64,000 nucleotides of DNA from Brevibacillus borstelensis (GCF_003710865.1 NZ_RHHO01000039.1:62001-126000), one strand, 5' to 3'; shown: positions 1 to 9,683, counted from the stretch's first letter. The notes: generated by a model not told the origin, from the letters alone. Translations and numbers: made by a program.

Positions 1-798
1 GGGTATACGATCAAGCAGCCGAGCCACTGCCCGGAGTGCCAGAGCGAGCATATCCGCTTTTTTGGAACGGGAACGCAAAAGGTCGAGGAGGAGCTGGCTC
101 GCCTGTTTCCCGGGATCCGGGTGATCCGCATGGACGTGGATACCACCTCGCGAAAAGGGGCGCATGAAGAGCTGCTCCGCAAGTTTCGCACCGGTCAGGG
201 AGATGTGCTGCTCGGTACGCAAATGATTGCCAAAGGGCTTGATTTTCCCCGCGTCACACTGGTCGGCGTCATTGCCGCTGATACGTCGCTCTTTTTACCC
301 GATTTTCGCGCCGCCGAGAAGACCTTTCAGCTGCTTACCCAGGTAGGCGGACGCGCCGGACGCCACGAATTGGAAGGGGATGTGGTGATTCAGACCTATA
401 CCCCGGAGCATTACAGCATCATGCACGCGACAAGGCATGACTACCCTTCTTTTTATCGGGAAGAGATGCTGCAGCGCAGGCGCACTGGCTATCCGCCGTA
501 TTTCCGGCTCGTGCTGATCACGTTTTCCCATGAGGAAGTACCGGTCGTCATCAAAGCAGCACATCTGGTCGCCGATTATCTACGTCCCCGGTTGGCGGAG
601 ACGACGATTTTGCTGGGCCCTGTCGCTTCGCCCATTGCACGCGTGAAAGATAGATTTCGGTTCCAAATCATGTTAAAATATCGTGATGAATCGCGGCTGC
701 CGGACCTTTTGGCCCAGGCGACATCCGCATTTGAAGAATGGAACAAACAGCAGAAGGTACTGATGACGATTGACGTCGATCCGTACGTACTGCTTTAG
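1..798 (+). CDS. priA: Primosomal protein N' (PriA helicase), C-terminal part
   Basis: This is the 3' end of a gene cut by the left edge of the window: frame 1 is open from base 1 and gives 265 residues, about the last third of a PriA of usual length (about 800 aa). PriA is the superfamily 2 DNA helicase that reloads the replisome at stalled forks. Visible are the end of the zinc-binding region (HCPECQ near residue 11), helicase motif V (GTQMIAKGLDFP, about residue 71) and motif VI (QVGGRAGR, about residue 114), followed by the family C-terminal domain. The next gene, def, starts 16 bases after the stop, as in other Bacillales. The ATG at 121 is internal and not the start. Confidence 0.96.
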   Translation, partial: GYTIKQPSHCPECQSEHIRFFGTGTQKVEEELARLFPGIRVIRMDVDTTSRKGAHEELLRKFRTGQGDVLLGTQMIAKGLDFPRVTLVGVIAADTSLFLPDFRAAEKTFQLLTQVGGRAGRHELEGDVVIQTYTPEHYSIMHATRHDYPSFYREEMLQRRRTGYPPYFRLVLITFSHEEVPVVIKAAHLVADYLRPRLAETTILLGPVASPIARVKDRFRFQIMLKYRDESRLPDLLAQATSAFEEWNKQQKVLMTIDVDPYVLL

Positions 799-814
799 GG
801 AGGATAAACAACAA

Positions 815-1291
815 ATGGCTATTCGCACAATTGTCAAACACCCAGATCCAATCCTGCGGGAAAAAGCAATCCAGGTAAGAAATTTTAACGCCAACCTGCA
901 CAAGCTGCTCGATGATATGGCGGAAACGATGTACGATGCTGACGGAGTAGGCCTGGCGGCGCCGCAGGTAGGCATTTCCAAACGCGTCATCGTCATGGAC
1001 TGCGGCGACGGTCTGATCGAAGTGGTCAATCCGGAAATTATTGACCACAAAGGAGAGCAGTTTGACTATCCGGAAGGCTGCCTCAGCATCCCGGGACTGC
1101 GCGGGGATGTCCGCCGCCACAAATGGATCAAGCTGCGCGGACAAGACCGCAACGGCAATGTCTTTGAAATGGAAGCGGACGACCTTCTGTCCCGTTGTGC
1201 CCAGCACGAGATTGACCATCTGAACGGCGTTCTGTTTATTGACGTGGCAGACCGGGTTTATACGGTAAATCCGGACGAGGAAGGGGAATAA
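815..1291 (+). CDS. def: Peptide deformylase
   Basis: The enzyme removes the formyl group from the N-terminal methionine of new proteins and uses a bound metal ion. All three family motifs are present in the 158-aa product: GVGLAAPQ (44-51), EGCLS (87-91, with metal ligand Cys89) and HEIDH (131-135, with metal ligands His131 and His135 and catalytic Glu132). I chose the ATG at 815 because GGGAGGA lies just upstream and the protein then begins with the usual MAIRxIV; a longer frame from 770 would overlap priA. It is directly followed by fmt, the enzyme with the opposite activity on initiator tRNA. Confidence 0.97.
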   Translation: MAIRTIVKHPDPILREKAIQVRNFNANLHKLLDDMAETMYDADGVGLAAPQVGISKRVIVMDCGDGLIEVVNPEIIDHKGEQFDYPEGCLSIPGLRGDVRRHKWIKLRGQDRNGNVFEMEADDLLSRCAQHEIDHLNGVLFIDVADRVYTVNPDEEGE

Positions 1292-1297
1292 ATCGAA

Positions 1298-2248
1298 TTG
1301 AAAGACGTGCGCATACTCTTTATGGGAACGCCCGACTTTGCCGTTCCCTGCCTGGAGGCACTGATCGCAGACGGGTATACGGTTGTTGCGGCCGTCACCC
1401 AGCCTGATCGGCCTGTCGGACGCAAACAAGTGATGACGCCGCCTCCGGTGAAGGAGGCGGCTTTGCGGCATGGCATTCCCGTGCTGCAGCCGGAGAAGAT
1501 CAAAGCGCCGGAAGCGCTGGAGGAAGTGCTTTCGCTTCGCCCTGATCTGATCGTCACGGCTGCATACGGGCAAATCCTGCCCAAGCAATTGCTCGAAGCA
1601 CCGGGATTTGGCTGCATAAATGTCCATGCGTCGCTGCTCCCGAAATACCGGGGCGGCGCTCCCATCCACAAGGCGATCATCGCCGGGGAAAAGGAATCGG
1701 GCGTAACGATCATGTACATGGTGGAAGCGTTGGACGCAGGCGACATGCTCTCCAAAGTCACCGTCCCCATCGAAGAGCGGGATACAGCAGGCACACTGTT
1801 TGACAAGCTGTCGGCAGAAGGCGCCAAGCTGCTGGTGAAAACACTTCCGGGACTTCTGGCCGGAGAAATCGTGCCTGAGCCGCAGGATCACGAGCAAGCG
1901 ACGTTTGCTCCGACGATCAAGCGGTCCGAGGAGAAGGTCGACTGGACCAAAACAGCGGAGGAAGTGTACAACCAGGTCAGAGGATTAAACCCATGGCCAG
2001 TTGCTTTTACAACGTATCAAGGAAAAAACTGGAAAATATGGTGGGTAGAAAAGCATTCTGCGACCAGCCAAGGCGCCGAGCCGGGCACGATCATCGCCCT
2101 CGAGCAGGACGGCTTGGTAATCGCTTGCGGCAGCGGGGCGGTCAAGCTCACCGAATTGCAGCCGGAAGGGAAAAAACGGATGAGCGCTCTCGACTTTTTG
2201 CGGGGAGCGGGCGGCAGCTTGGAAATCGGCACAAAGGTAGGAGAATGA
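1298..2248 (+). CDS. fmt: Methionyl-tRNA formyltransferase
   Basis: It transfers a formyl group from 10-formyltetrahydrofolate to initiator Met-tRNA. The 316-aa length is normal. The N-terminal formyltransferase domain shows Asn108, His110 and Asp146, which sit at a constant offset of two from the catalytic triad known in E. coli Fmt, and the SLLPKYRG loop at 112-119. The C-terminal OB-like domain follows (about 205-316). The start is TTG at 1298 with GAGGAAGGGG just upstream inside the end of def; no in-frame ATG fits. It is part of the def-fmt-rsmB run, with only 3 bases to rsmB. Confidence 0.97.
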   Translation: MKDVRILFMGTPDFAVPCLEALIADGYTVVAAVTQPDRPVGRKQVMTPPPVKEAALRHGIPVLQPEKIKAPEALEEVLSLRPDLIVTAAYGQILPKQLLEAPGFGCINVHASLLPKYRGGAPIHKAIIAGEKESGVTIMYMVEALDAGDMLSKVTVPIEERDTAGTLFDKLSAEGAKLLVKTLPGLLAGEIVPEPQDHEQATFAPTIKRSEEKVDWTKTAEEVYNQVRGLNPWPVAFTTYQGKNWKIWWVEKHSATSQGAEPGTIIALEQDGLVIACGSGAVKLTELQPEGKKRMSALDFLRGAGGSLEIGTKVGE

Positions 2249-2251
2249 CAA

Positions 2252-3598
2252 GTGGCAAAAAAAGGTGCGCGTGACATTGCCCTCGATGTCTTGAACCGGG
2301 TGGAAGAACATCAGTCTTACAGCAATTTGGAGCTTAAACACGTCCTGAACCGAGAGGAGTTGCGCGCTCCCGATGCCGGGCTGGTGACGGAGCTGGTGTA
2401 TGGCACGATCCAGCGCCGACTGACGCTGGATACGGCACTGGATCGTTTCATACGGGGCAAGAAGGTGCAGACATGGGTGAAGAATTTGCTTCGCCTCAGT
2501 CTATACCAGATTCGCTTTCTCGACCGGATTCCCGATCGGGCGGTCGTCCATGAAGCGGTAGAAATCGCCAAGCGGAGAGGACATCAGGGCATCGCCTCAA
2601 TGGTAAACGGCGTTTTGCGCAACGCTCTTCGCAGTCCCGATCTGTGGGACAAGCTGGGCAGCGGTGATGACGCTGCACGGCTTTCGATTGAACAATCCCA
2701 TCCGGAATGGCTTGTGCGCAGATGGGCGGGGCAATACGGAATAGAAGAGACGAGGCGGATTCTCGAAAGCAACAACCGCCCGCCGCGCACTTCCATTCGG
2801 GTCAATACACTGAAGTCCACGAGAGATGAGCTGCTGGGCAAGCTGAGGGAGCAGTTTTCAGCAGTCGAGCCTTCCATCGTCAGTCCAGACGGCCTTGTCA
2901 TGGAAGGCGGCCATGCAGCCGGGACAGAATGGTTCCGCCAGGGATTGTTCACTGTTCAGGACGAAAGCTCTATGCTTGTGGCCCCTGCGCTCGCTGCCGA
3001 TCCGGGCATGCGGGTGCTTGACGCCTGTGCGGCGCCGGGAGGGAAAACGACCCATATCGCCGCGCTGATGCAGAACCGCGGAGAAATCATCGCAAGTGAT
3101 GTGCATCCCCACAAGCGCGATCTGATTGCCCAAAATGCAAAGAGACTGGGGATCACCATTATCGAACCGATTGTTTCAGACGCCTTGCATCTAGGCGAGA
3201 AAAAACTGGGTACATTTGATCGAATCCTGCTGGATGCCCCTTGTACAGGCTTTGGCGTGATTCGGAGAAAGCCGGATCTCAAGTGGAACAAGACGCCGGA
3301 TGACGTCAAAGCAATCGCGGAGCTTCAGTACAAGCTGCTGGAAAGCGTAGCTGCGCTGCTGGCTCCGGGAGGTTTGCTCGTATACAGCACGTGTACGATT
3401 GAACCGGAGGAAAATCAGCTAATCGTTCAGCGATTTGTGAAAAATCACCCGGCTTTTGAGCTTGATCGAACGCTTGCAGACGACCTGCCAGCGTCGGTTC
3501 GCGATAAAATCGACACTACTGAGGGCTTTGTTCAAGTATTGCCGCACCACTTTGAAAGTGACGGCTTTTTCATCGCCCGATTGAAACGAAAAGCGTAG
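2252..3598 (+). CDS. rsmB: 16S rRNA (cytosine-967-C5)-methyltransferase RsmB
   Basis: SAM-dependent RNA m5C methyltransferase of the Sun/NOL1 family. The first 140 or so residues form the NusB-like RNA-binding domain. The methyltransferase domain has the SAM-binding motif DACAAPGGKT (about 257), the LLDAPCTG motif with the helper cysteine (about 327) and the catalytic YSTCTIEPEEN motif (about 378). Length 448 aa is usual. Start is GTG at 2252, 3 bases after fmt, with GGTAGGAGA upstream. A 200-base gap with its own promoter separates it from rlmN. Confidence 0.96.
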   Translation: MAKKGARDIALDVLNRVEEHQSYSNLELKHVLNREELRAPDAGLVTELVYGTIQRRLTLDTALDRFIRGKKVQTWVKNLLRLSLYQIRFLDRIPDRAVVHEAVEIAKRRGHQGIASMVNGVLRNALRSPDLWDKLGSGDDAARLSIEQSHPEWLVRRWAGQYGIEETRRILESNNRPPRTSIRVNTLKSTRDELLGKLREQFSAVEPSIVSPDGLVMEGGHAAGTEWFRQGLFTVQDESSMLVAPALAADPGMRVLDACAAPGGKTTHIAALMQNRGEIIASDVHPHKRDLIAQNAKRLGITIIEPIVSDALHLGEKKLGTFDRILLDAPCTGFGVIRRKPDLKWNKTPDDVKAIAELQYKLLESVAALLAPGGLLVYSTCTIEPEENQLIVQRFVKNHPAFELDRTLADDLPASVRDKIDTTEGFVQVLPHHFESDGFFIARLKRKA

Positions 3599-3717
3599 CA
3601 AACAAGGGGGTGGCATGCCGTTTTCCGGATAAGCCGCTCCCTTGCCGTTTGTACTCGGATGGAATGGTTTACACTAGGAGAAGCGATGCATTTTGCGTTG
3701 TGCCACCGATTTCTTGT

Positions 3718-3746
3718 TTGATGCGACAGACAATGCAGGGTACAAT
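3718..3746 (+). promoter_or_regulatory. Sigma-A promoter for rlmN-prpC-prkC
   Basis: TTGATG at 3718-3723 and TACAAT at 3741-3746 are separated by 17 bases. The pair lies in the only sizeable gap of this gene run, about 50 bases before the rlmN start. It would let the rlmN-prpC-prkC block be transcribed apart from the upstream genes. This is a sequence match only. Confidence 0.5.
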
Positions 3747-3798
3747 GATAAGATGACGATTTGCACCAAGCTAATGACTTGAGGATGTGAAAAGAAGA

Positions 3799-4869
3799 AT
3801 GCCACTGACTTCCTATACGAGCGAAAAGCCGCTCATTTACAGTTTGACACCGGACGAGATGAAAGAATGGCTCGTCGAAATCGGAGACAAGGCGTTTCGT
3901 GCCCAGCAAATTTTTGACTGGCTGTACGTCAAGCGCGTCCGTTCCTTTGAAGAGATGACCAACCTCTCCAAAGACCTTCGCCAAAAGCTGTCCGAGACTT
4001 TCCGGATCGAAGCGATGGAAGAGATCACCCACCAGACCTCTCAGGACGGAACCGTCAAGTTTTTGTTCAAGCTTGTCGACGGTCACGCCATCGAGACCGT
4101 AATCATGCGTCACAGCTACGGCAACAGTATCTGCGTGACGACCCAGGTGGGCTGCCGGATCGGCTGCACGTTCTGCGCATCCACGCTGGGCGGATTGAAG
4201 CGCAACCTGGACGCCGGCGAGATCGTCGCCCAGGTGCTGATGGCGCAGCGAAAGCTCGATGAGGAGGGCGCACGCGTCAGCCACGTCGTCGTTATGGGGA
4301 TTGGCGAGCCGTTCGAAAACTTCGAGAACCTGATCGCCTTTCTGCGAATCATTAACGACAATCGCGGCCTGAACATCGGGGCCCGCCATATTACGGTATC
4401 CACAAGCGGAATCGTACCGAAAATTTACGAGTTTGCCGAACGCGGCGGACAGGTCAATCTGGCAATCTCGCTGCACGCCCCGAATACGGAGCTGCGGACC
4501 AAGCTGATGCCGATCAACCGCGGCTTCCCGTTGGAGAAGCTGCTGGAGGCATGCCGTTACTATATCGCCAAGACCGGACGACGCATCAGCTTTGAGTACG
4601 GCCTGTTCGGCGGGACAAACGATCAGCCCGAACACGCCGAGGAGTTGGCCGATCTGATCGGTGACATGCTGTGCCACGTCAATCTGATTCCGGTAAACTA
4701 TGTGCCGGAGCGGGATTACGTACGGACTCCGCGAAATGAAATCTTCCAGTTCAAAAACATCCTGGAGGACAGGGGCATCAACGTCACGATCCGGCGCGAG
4801 CAGGGAAGCGATATTGCTGCTGCCTGCGGACAGTTAAGAGCCCAATATGCGAAAGAAACCGTGGGGTGA
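3799..4869 (+). CDS. rlmN: 23S rRNA (adenine-2503-C2)-methyltransferase RlmN
   Basis: Radical SAM enzyme that methylates A2503 in 23S rRNA (and a tRNA adenosine in some species). The CxxxCxxC iron-sulfur motif appears as GCRIGCTFC around residue 120-128, and the catalytic C-terminal cysteine in IAAACGQLR near residue 343. The wording is very close to Bacillus YloN/RlmN (for example [10 protein letters not shown] and [16 protein letters not shown]), which argues against the resistance enzyme Cfr. I prefer the ATG at 3799 (356 aa) because the GAGGA at 3781-3785 is too close to the alternative GTG at 3787. The end is 4 bases before the prpC start. Confidence 0.95.
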   Translation: MPLTSYTSEKPLIYSLTPDEMKEWLVEIGDKAFRAQQIFDWLYVKRVRSFEEMTNLSKDLRQKLSETFRIEAMEEITHQTSQDGTVKFLFKLVDGHAIETVIMRHSYGNSICVTTQVGCRIGCTFCASTLGGLKRNLDAGEIVAQVLMAQRKLDEEGARVSHVVVMGIGEPFENFENLIAFLRIINDNRGLNIGARHITVSTSGIVPKIYEFAERGGQVNLAISLHAPNTELRTKLMPINRGFPLEKLLEACRYYIAKTGRRISFEYGLFGGTNDQPEHAEELADLIGDMLCHVNLIPVNYVPERDYVRTPRNEIFQFKNILEDRGINVTIRREQGSDIAAACGQLRAQYAKETVG

Positions 4870-4873
4870 TTCC

Positions 4874-5635
4874 ATGGAAATGGCAATGAAATCTCATGTC
4901 GGCTGCGTGCGCCAGGTCAATGAGGATTTTTATGCGTGCATAGCCGATGTGAGCGGACGTGTGTTAGCAGTCGTAGCAGATGGAATGGGCGGGCATCAGG
5001 CTGGCGATGTAGCCAGCCGCCTTGCCGTTGAGCGAATAGTAAAAGAACTGCGTCATCTGGATACAGGACTGGATCGGGAGGACGAACGGGAGAAGCTGAT
5101 GAACGCTCTTCTGCTCGCCAACGACGAAGTCTATCGATACGCGCAGGAGCACCCGGAATGCAATGGCATGGGCACGACCGTTGTGGCCGCTTTGCTCGGC
5201 CCGACAGGGGTCGTAACCGCCCATATCGGGGACAGCCGTCTGTACCATTTTCAAAATGAAGAGCTGGTGCAGAAGACAGAGGATCACACGCTTGTTCACG
5301 AGCTGTTGAAAAGCGGTCAGATCACTGCGCAGGAAGCATCTGTTCACCCGCAGCGCAACGTGATTATGCGAGCGCTTGGCACGGAGCCTGATGTCCGCAT
5401 CGACCTTGGCCAGTTTGAGTGGTCGGAGGGCGATGTCGTTCTGCTGTGCTCAGATGGTTTGACAAATAAGGTGCAGTCCGCATCTTTGATTGATTGGCTG
5501 AAAAAGCCGGTGTCCCTGCAGGATCAGGTGGACGGTTTGGTTCATCAGGCCCTGGAGGCAGGCGGCGAGGATAATATCACGTTGGTGGCCGTTCGCAATC
5601 AGGCAAAGGTTGACACCGTTCAGAAAGAGGGGTGA
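4874..5635 (+). CDS. prpC: PP2C-family Ser/Thr protein phosphatase PrpC
   Basis: Metal-dependent phosphatase that reverses phosphorylation by the neighbouring kinase PrkC. The 253-aa PP2C domain has the metal-binding acidic motifs in order: VADGMGG (34-40), IGDSR (118-122), CSDGLTN (about 195) and GEDNIT (about 231). The ATG at 4874, with GTGGGGTG upstream, gives the usual short N-terminus; an ATG at 4847 would lie deep inside rlmN. Its 3' end touches prkC, the standard PP2C-kinase pairing of Firmicutes. Confidence 0.95.
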   Translation: MEMAMKSHVGCVRQVNEDFYACIADVSGRVLAVVADGMGGHQAGDVASRLAVERIVKELRHLDTGLDREDEREKLMNALLLANDEVYRYAQEHPECNGMGTTVVAALLGPTGVVTAHIGDSRLYHFQNEELVQKTEDHTLVHELLKSGQITAQEASVHPQRNVIMRALGTEPDVRIDLGQFEWSEGDVVLLCSDGLTNKVQSASLIDWLKKPVSLQDQVDGLVHQALEAGGEDNITLVAVRNQAKVDTVQKEG

Positions 5636-5640
5636 GCGAG

Positions 5641-7593
5641 ATGGAAGGTCAACGACTGGGGGGACGCTACCAGCTTGAAGCCCGCGTCGGTGGAGGCGGG
5701 ATGGCGATCGTGTACAGGGCCAAAGACTTGGTTTTGAATCGACCGGTAGCTGTGAAAGTGCTCCGTTCGCAATTTGGGACGGACGAAGATTTCGTCACCC
5801 GTTTCCGCAGGGAAGCTCAGGCGGTGGCAAGCCTGTCTCATCCCAATGTAGTCGGTGTCTACGATGTGGGACAGGATGGCGATACCCATTACATGGTCAT
5901 GGAATACGTGGAAGGGTATACGCTGAAAGAATTGATAAATCGCAACGGGGCTATTCCGGTTGAGGATGCCGTGGAGATCGCAGCGGAAATCTGTGATGCA
6001 TTGGATCATGCGCACGCCAACCAGATTATTCACCGCGACATTAAGCCGCACAACATTTTGATCGGGAAAAACGGCCGTATCAAGGTAACGGACTTCGGCA
6101 TTGCGAGAGCCGTTACTTCAACGACAATCACCCATACAAATTCGGTGCTCGGTTCCGTTCATTACTTTTCGCCTGAACAAGCGCGTGGCGGTATTACGGC
6201 TGAAAAATCGGACATCTACTCGCTCGGTATTGTGCTGTATGAAATGGTGACCGGCAAGCTGCCTTTTTCCGGTGAGTCGCCGATCTCTGTCGCTCTGAAG
6301 CACCTGCAGGAGCCTCTGCCGGAGCCGCGTCAGGTTAATCCAGCCATCCCGCAAAGCGTGGAGAACGTCATTTTGAAGGCATTGGTCAAGGACCCGACCT
6401 TGCGTTACGGATCGGCTCGCGAAATGCTGGATGATTTGGAAACGTGCCTGTTGCCGGAGCGGCTGAATGAAGAAAAAATCCAGTTCCCTGTTGACGATGA
6501 AGCGACCAAAGCCTATCCCGTCATTACGCAGGAAATGCTGGAAGGACAAGGGCGGACAGGAACGCCATCGCGCCAGGAGACCGAAGAGGAGAAAGCCAAA
6601 CGCCCATGGTGGATGAAAACGGCCCTGTGGACGGGAGCGGTCGGATTGTTCTTCGTTCTCGCCTTTCTGGGCTTCAATCTGGTCATGGAGCTGTTTCCTT
6701 CTGTGCCGGAAGTAGACGTGCCGCTCGTCCAGGGGAGCGAACGGACGGTTGCGGAACAGGCGATCCGGGCGGCCAAGCTCGTCCCCCACGTCGTGGAGGA
6801 AGCCAGTGATACGGTGGAGAAAGGGATGGTCATCAGCCAGGACCCGTCACCACCGATGAAGCTGAAGGAAAATGCCGTCGTTACGCTGTATGTCAGCACT
6901 GGACAAGAGGCGATCAAAATGCCGAATCTGGTCGGGACGGTTCGGACAGTCGCAGAAAATGAACTGAAGTCAAAAGGATTCAAAATAACCGACAAGACGT
7001 TCACGGAAAAAGAATCGGATGACGTCCCAGCAGGTGAGGTCATTAATCAATTCCCGCCGGCTGATCAGGAGGTCGTGCCCGGCAAGACGGAAGTCCTCGT
7101 GGAAGTGAGCAAAGGAAAGGCACAGGTAACCATGCCCGATGTTCGCGGGGAAACGCTGGAGCAAGCGCGGATAGAGCTATTCAAGCAAGGTCTTTTGATC
7201 GATGAAACAGCGATCAAAGCAGAGCCGTCATACCTGTATGGCGAGCCCAACAGAGTGATTCACACCCTGCCGTACGATCCGGGGATGAAGGTCGAGAAGG
7301 GCACAGCCATCCCGGTTACAGTCAGCAACGGGCAATACCCGGCAGACGCCAAGATCACCAGCACCCCGGTTTACGTAGAAGTGTATCCGGGTGAGGGAGA
7401 AATCCCGGTGAAAATCACTGTCAGTGACGCCAGGGGAGACAATCAGGTTGTCGTAGACGAGAAAATCACGGAAAGCAGGACCTTCGATATTCCCATTGTC
7501 CTGTCTCCGAAGAAAAAGGCAACGATCAAGGTTATCCGCGCCGGTGTGGAATTATCTAACGAAGAAATCAGTTACGACAGTATTATGTACTAA
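5641..7593 (+). CDS. prkC: Membrane Ser/Thr protein kinase with PASTA repeats, PrkC
   Basis: Eukaryotic-type kinase that senses peptidoglycan fragments; in Bacillus it acts in stationary phase and spore germination. Domains in order: kinase (about 8-270) with a Gly-rich loop GGGGMA, Lys39, HRDIKPHN (about 131) and DFG (about 151); a basic linker; one membrane segment (about 325-347); three PASTA repeats (about 351-565), each ending in VTLYVSTG, VEVSKG or VTVSNG; then a C-terminal beta-rich domain. I use the ATG at 5641, 7 bases after GAGGGG, rather than the GTG at 5632 that overlaps prpC. Length (650 aa) is normal. Confidence 0.95.
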   Translation: MEGQRLGGRYQLEARVGGGGMAIVYRAKDLVLNRPVAVKVLRSQFGTDEDFVTRFRREAQAVASLSHPNVVGVYDVGQDGDTHYMVMEYVEGYTLKELINRNGAIPVEDAVEIAAEICDALDHAHANQIIHRDIKPHNILIGKNGRIKVTDFGIARAVTSTTITHTNSVLGSVHYFSPEQARGGITAEKSDIYSLGIVLYEMVTGKLPFSGESPISVALKHLQEPLPEPRQVNPAIPQSVENVILKALVKDPTLRYGSAREMLDDLETCLLPERLNEEKIQFPVDDEATKAYPVITQEMLEGQGRTGTPSRQETEEEKAKRPWWMKTALWTGAVGLFFVLAFLGFNLVMELFPSVPEVDVPLVQGSERTVAEQAIRAAKLVPHVVEEASDTVEKGMVISQDPSPPMKLKENAVVTLYVSTGQEAIKMPNLVGTVRTVAENELKSKGFKITDKTFTEKESDDVPAGEVINQFPPADQEVVPGKTEVLVEVSKGKAQVTMPDVRGETLEQARIELFKQGLLIDETAIKAEPSYLYGEPNRVIHTLPYDPGMKVEKGTAIPVTVSNGQYPADAKITSTPVYVEVYPGEGEIPVKITVSDARGDNQVVVDEKITESRTFDIPIVLSPKKKATIKVIRAGVELSNEEISYDSIMY

Positions 7594-7611
7594 GCAGTTG
7601 GGGGGACATGA

Positions 7612-8502
7612 ATGCCAGAAGGACGGATCGTCAAAGCGTTAAGCGGGTTCTACTATGTGGACGACGGCAACCGGGTTTACCAATGCCGGGCGCGAGGGTT
7701 GTTCAAGAAAAAAGGAGCCAAAGTAAATCCGCTGGTCGGGGATTGGGTCGTGTACGATCCGACCAGTGAGACGGAAGGATATGTCATGGAAGTGGGGGAA
7801 CGGACTAGTGAGCTGGTTCGTCCTCCCATCTCTAACGTGGATCAGGCAGTCCTTGTTTTTTCTATGGTCGAGCCTGCTTTCACCTCCTTTTTGCTGGACA
7901 AGTTTCTCGTGCATACGGAGAATGCAGGCATCGATTCCGTAATCGTACTTTCCAAGGCAGACAAGGCTTCGGAAAGCGATGTGGAGGCGATCGTTCGCAA
8001 GTACGAAGCGATCGGCTACCGCGTCATCCCTACCTCGACGAAGCAGGAGCGCGGGATTGATTCGGTGCGGGAGGTGCTTCGTGATCGTATCTCTGTTTTT
8101 GCCGGTCAGTCCGGTGTGGGGAAATCGTCCCTGATCAATGCCTTGTTCCCTGGCACGAGTCTGCAGACAGGCGATATCAGCCAAAAGCTGGGGAGGGGAC
8201 GCCACACAACCCGCCACGTAGAACTGATTCCGCTGGAGGGCGGCGGTTATGTAGCGGATACGCCGGGATTCAGCTCGCTTGAATTCATCGGAATCGACGA
8301 GCTCGATCTGGCTGAGGCCTTCCGTGATTTTGCCGCTCTCAGCAGCGAGTGCAAGTTCCGCGGCTGCCTTCATGTCAGCGAACCCTCCTGTGCCGTCCAA
8401 AGCGCTTTGGAGGAAGGCAAAATCGACCTGGAGCGTTACGAGCACTACAAGCAATTTCGGGAAGAACTGAAAGAATACCAACGGAGGAACAAACCATGGT
8501 AA
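7612..8502 (+). CDS. rsgA: Ribosome small subunit GTPase RsgA
   Basis: Circularly permuted GTPase that helps mature the 30S subunit. An N-terminal OB domain (about 1-65) is followed by the permuted G domain with G4-like SKAD (about 120) before the P-loop GQSGVGKSS (about 165-173), then DTPG (about 220). The C-terminal zinc domain shows CKFRGCLHVSEPSC (about 247-260). The start ATG at 7612 follows TTGGGGGGAC. It lies 18 bases after prkC and overlaps rpe by 7 bases. 296 aa is usual. Confidence 0.96.
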   Translation: MPEGRIVKALSGFYYVDDGNRVYQCRARGLFKKKGAKVNPLVGDWVVYDPTSETEGYVMEVGERTSELVRPPISNVDQAVLVFSMVEPAFTSFLLDKFLVHTENAGIDSVIVLSKADKASESDVEAIVRKYEAIGYRVIPTSTKQERGIDSVREVLRDRISVFAGQSGVGKSSLINALFPGTSLQTGDISQKLGRGRHTTRHVELIPLEGGGYVADTPGFSSLEFIGIDELDLAEAFRDFAALSSECKFRGCLHVSEPSCAVQSALEEGKIDLERYEHYKQFREELKEYQRRNKPW

Positions 8503-9143
8503 AAATCGCCCCCTCAATCTTGTCCGCAGACTTTGCCCGTCTGGGCGAGGAAATCCGCGATGTTGAACGCGGAGGCGCGGATTGGATTCACGTAGATGTA
8601 ATGGATGGACACTTTGTTCCCAACATTACGATTGGACCTTTGATCGTCGATGCGATTCGTCCGGTGACGACGCTGCCTCTGGACGTCCACTTGATGATCG
8701 AAGAGCCAGACCGCTACATCCCGCAATTCGCCAAGAGCGGAGCAGACTGGATCACTGTCCATCAGGAGGCTTGCCGTCACCTGCATCGAACGATCCATCT
8801 GATCAAGGAGCAGGGAGTAAAAGCAGGCGTTGTCCTGAATCCGGCTACACCGGTCTCGACCATTGCACCGATGCTTGGCGACCTGGACATCGTTCTGCTC
8901 ATGACGGTCAACCCGGGGTTCGGCGGCCAAAAGTTCATCCACAGCGTCGTGCCGAAAATCAGAGAGCTGCGCAGGATGCTGGACGAGCGCGGTTTGGGGC
9001 ACGTCGAGATCGAAATTGACGGCGGGGTAAACCCCGAGACAGCCAGGCTGTGCGAAGAAGCGGGGGCGACAGTCCTCGTGGCTGGCAGCGCGGTGTTCAA
9101 TCAGGCGGATCGGGCAGCGGCCATTGCTGCGATTCGCGGGTAA
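8496..9143 (+). CDS. rpe: Ribulose-phosphate 3-epimerase
   Basis: Interconverts ribulose-5-phosphate and xylulose-5-phosphate in the pentose phosphate pathway. The TIM-barrel protein of 215 aa begins with the typical APSILSADF, has HVDVMDGHFVPN with metal-binding His and Asp, HLMIEEP, MTVNPGFGGQ and the phosphate-binding end IDGGVN...VAGSAVF. The start is ATG 8496 after CGGAGGA, inside the last codons of rsgA; the frame upstream to 8349 is a shadow of rsgA. A terminator follows. Confidence 0.97.
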   Translation: MVKIAPSILSADFARLGEEIRDVERGGADWIHVDVMDGHFVPNITIGPLIVDAIRPVTTLPLDVHLMIEEPDRYIPQFAKSGADWITVHQEACRHLHRTIHLIKEQGVKAGVVLNPATPVSTIAPMLGDLDIVLLMTVNPGFGGQKFIHSVVPKIRELRRMLDERGLGHVEIEIDGGVNPETARLCEEAGATVLVAGSAVFNQADRAAAIAAIRG

Positions 9144-9154
9144 AAAAGTGCACG

Positions 9155-9187
9155 AAAAAGACCGGGACATCAGCTCCCGGTCTTTTT
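9155..9187 (+). terminator. Rho-independent terminator after rpe
   Basis: A perfect 13-bp inverted repeat (AAAAAGACCGGGA and TCCCGGTCTTTTT) around a 7-base loop, with the T run built into the 3' arm. It closes the rpe end of the conserved operon and, being A/T symmetrical, could also stop the minus-strand RDD gene. Confidence 0.9.
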
Positions 9188-9208
9188 GCATACTTGATGA
9201 TAAGAGTA

Positions 9209-9633
9209 TTATGGCTGGTTCGAAGTCACATACGTACCTGCAATCAAATCGTGAATGGCGCGTTTGTCTTCGCGAACGCCCACCATGATGGCGCTGACGA
9301 TGGCCGCAATGCCAAAAGTAAGACCGTATACGAGTCCCATGCCGACAATCAGGCGAAGCAGCATCGTGCAATGCCGACCGGGCTGCCGTCTACTTTCACA
9401 ATGCGAACCCCGACGATTTTCTTCCCAACCGTATAGCCATACCAAAATACTGGCAGCAGCAGGGAGTAAAGGGTAGAGATCAGATTGGAGACGAGATTGT
9501 CCTCCAAGCCTCCTGTGATCAACCAGGTGAGAAGGATCAATGGAACACCAATAATAATTCCATCAAGCAAGTTTGCACCTAGGCGTCGCCAAAAACCGAC
9601 AGGGTTAATTGGCAATGGTTTTGCTGTTTCCAT
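9209..9633 (-). pseudogene. RDD-family membrane protein, frameshifted
   Basis: Two overlapping reading frames together make one RDD protein of about 141 aa. The first (from ATG 9633) has the family start GFWRRLGANLLDG with its Arg and Asp residues, two membrane segments and the conserved WYGYTVGKKIVGVRIV, then leaves frame after DGSPVG. The continuation lies in another frame: TMLLRLIVGMGLVYG, a third membrane segment and the family end DLIAGTYV. One missing base near 9364-9370 explains the break. It may be a true inactivation or a sequence error. The function of RDD proteins is mostly unknown. An intact RDD gene lies at 41204. Confidence 0.8.
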
Positions 9634-9683
9634 GTTGTCACACTCCTATATTTTTGTCCTATTATATGCACAAAAAGGAAAAA

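Noticed and set aside
668..1897. Long minus-strand frame (409 aa) across def and fmt
   Set aside because: It is a shadow of two clear genes on the plus strand, has no ribosome site and reads as a His/Arg/Gln-rich low-order sequence.
4147..4174. Possibility that the radical SAM protein is the resistance enzyme Cfr
   Set aside because: Sequence is close to Bacillus RlmN along its whole length and lies in the conserved rlmN-prpC-prkC order.
3532..4677. 381-aa minus-strand frame opposite rlmN
   Set aside because: rlmN on the other strand is unmistakable; the antisense frame has no start signal or family match.
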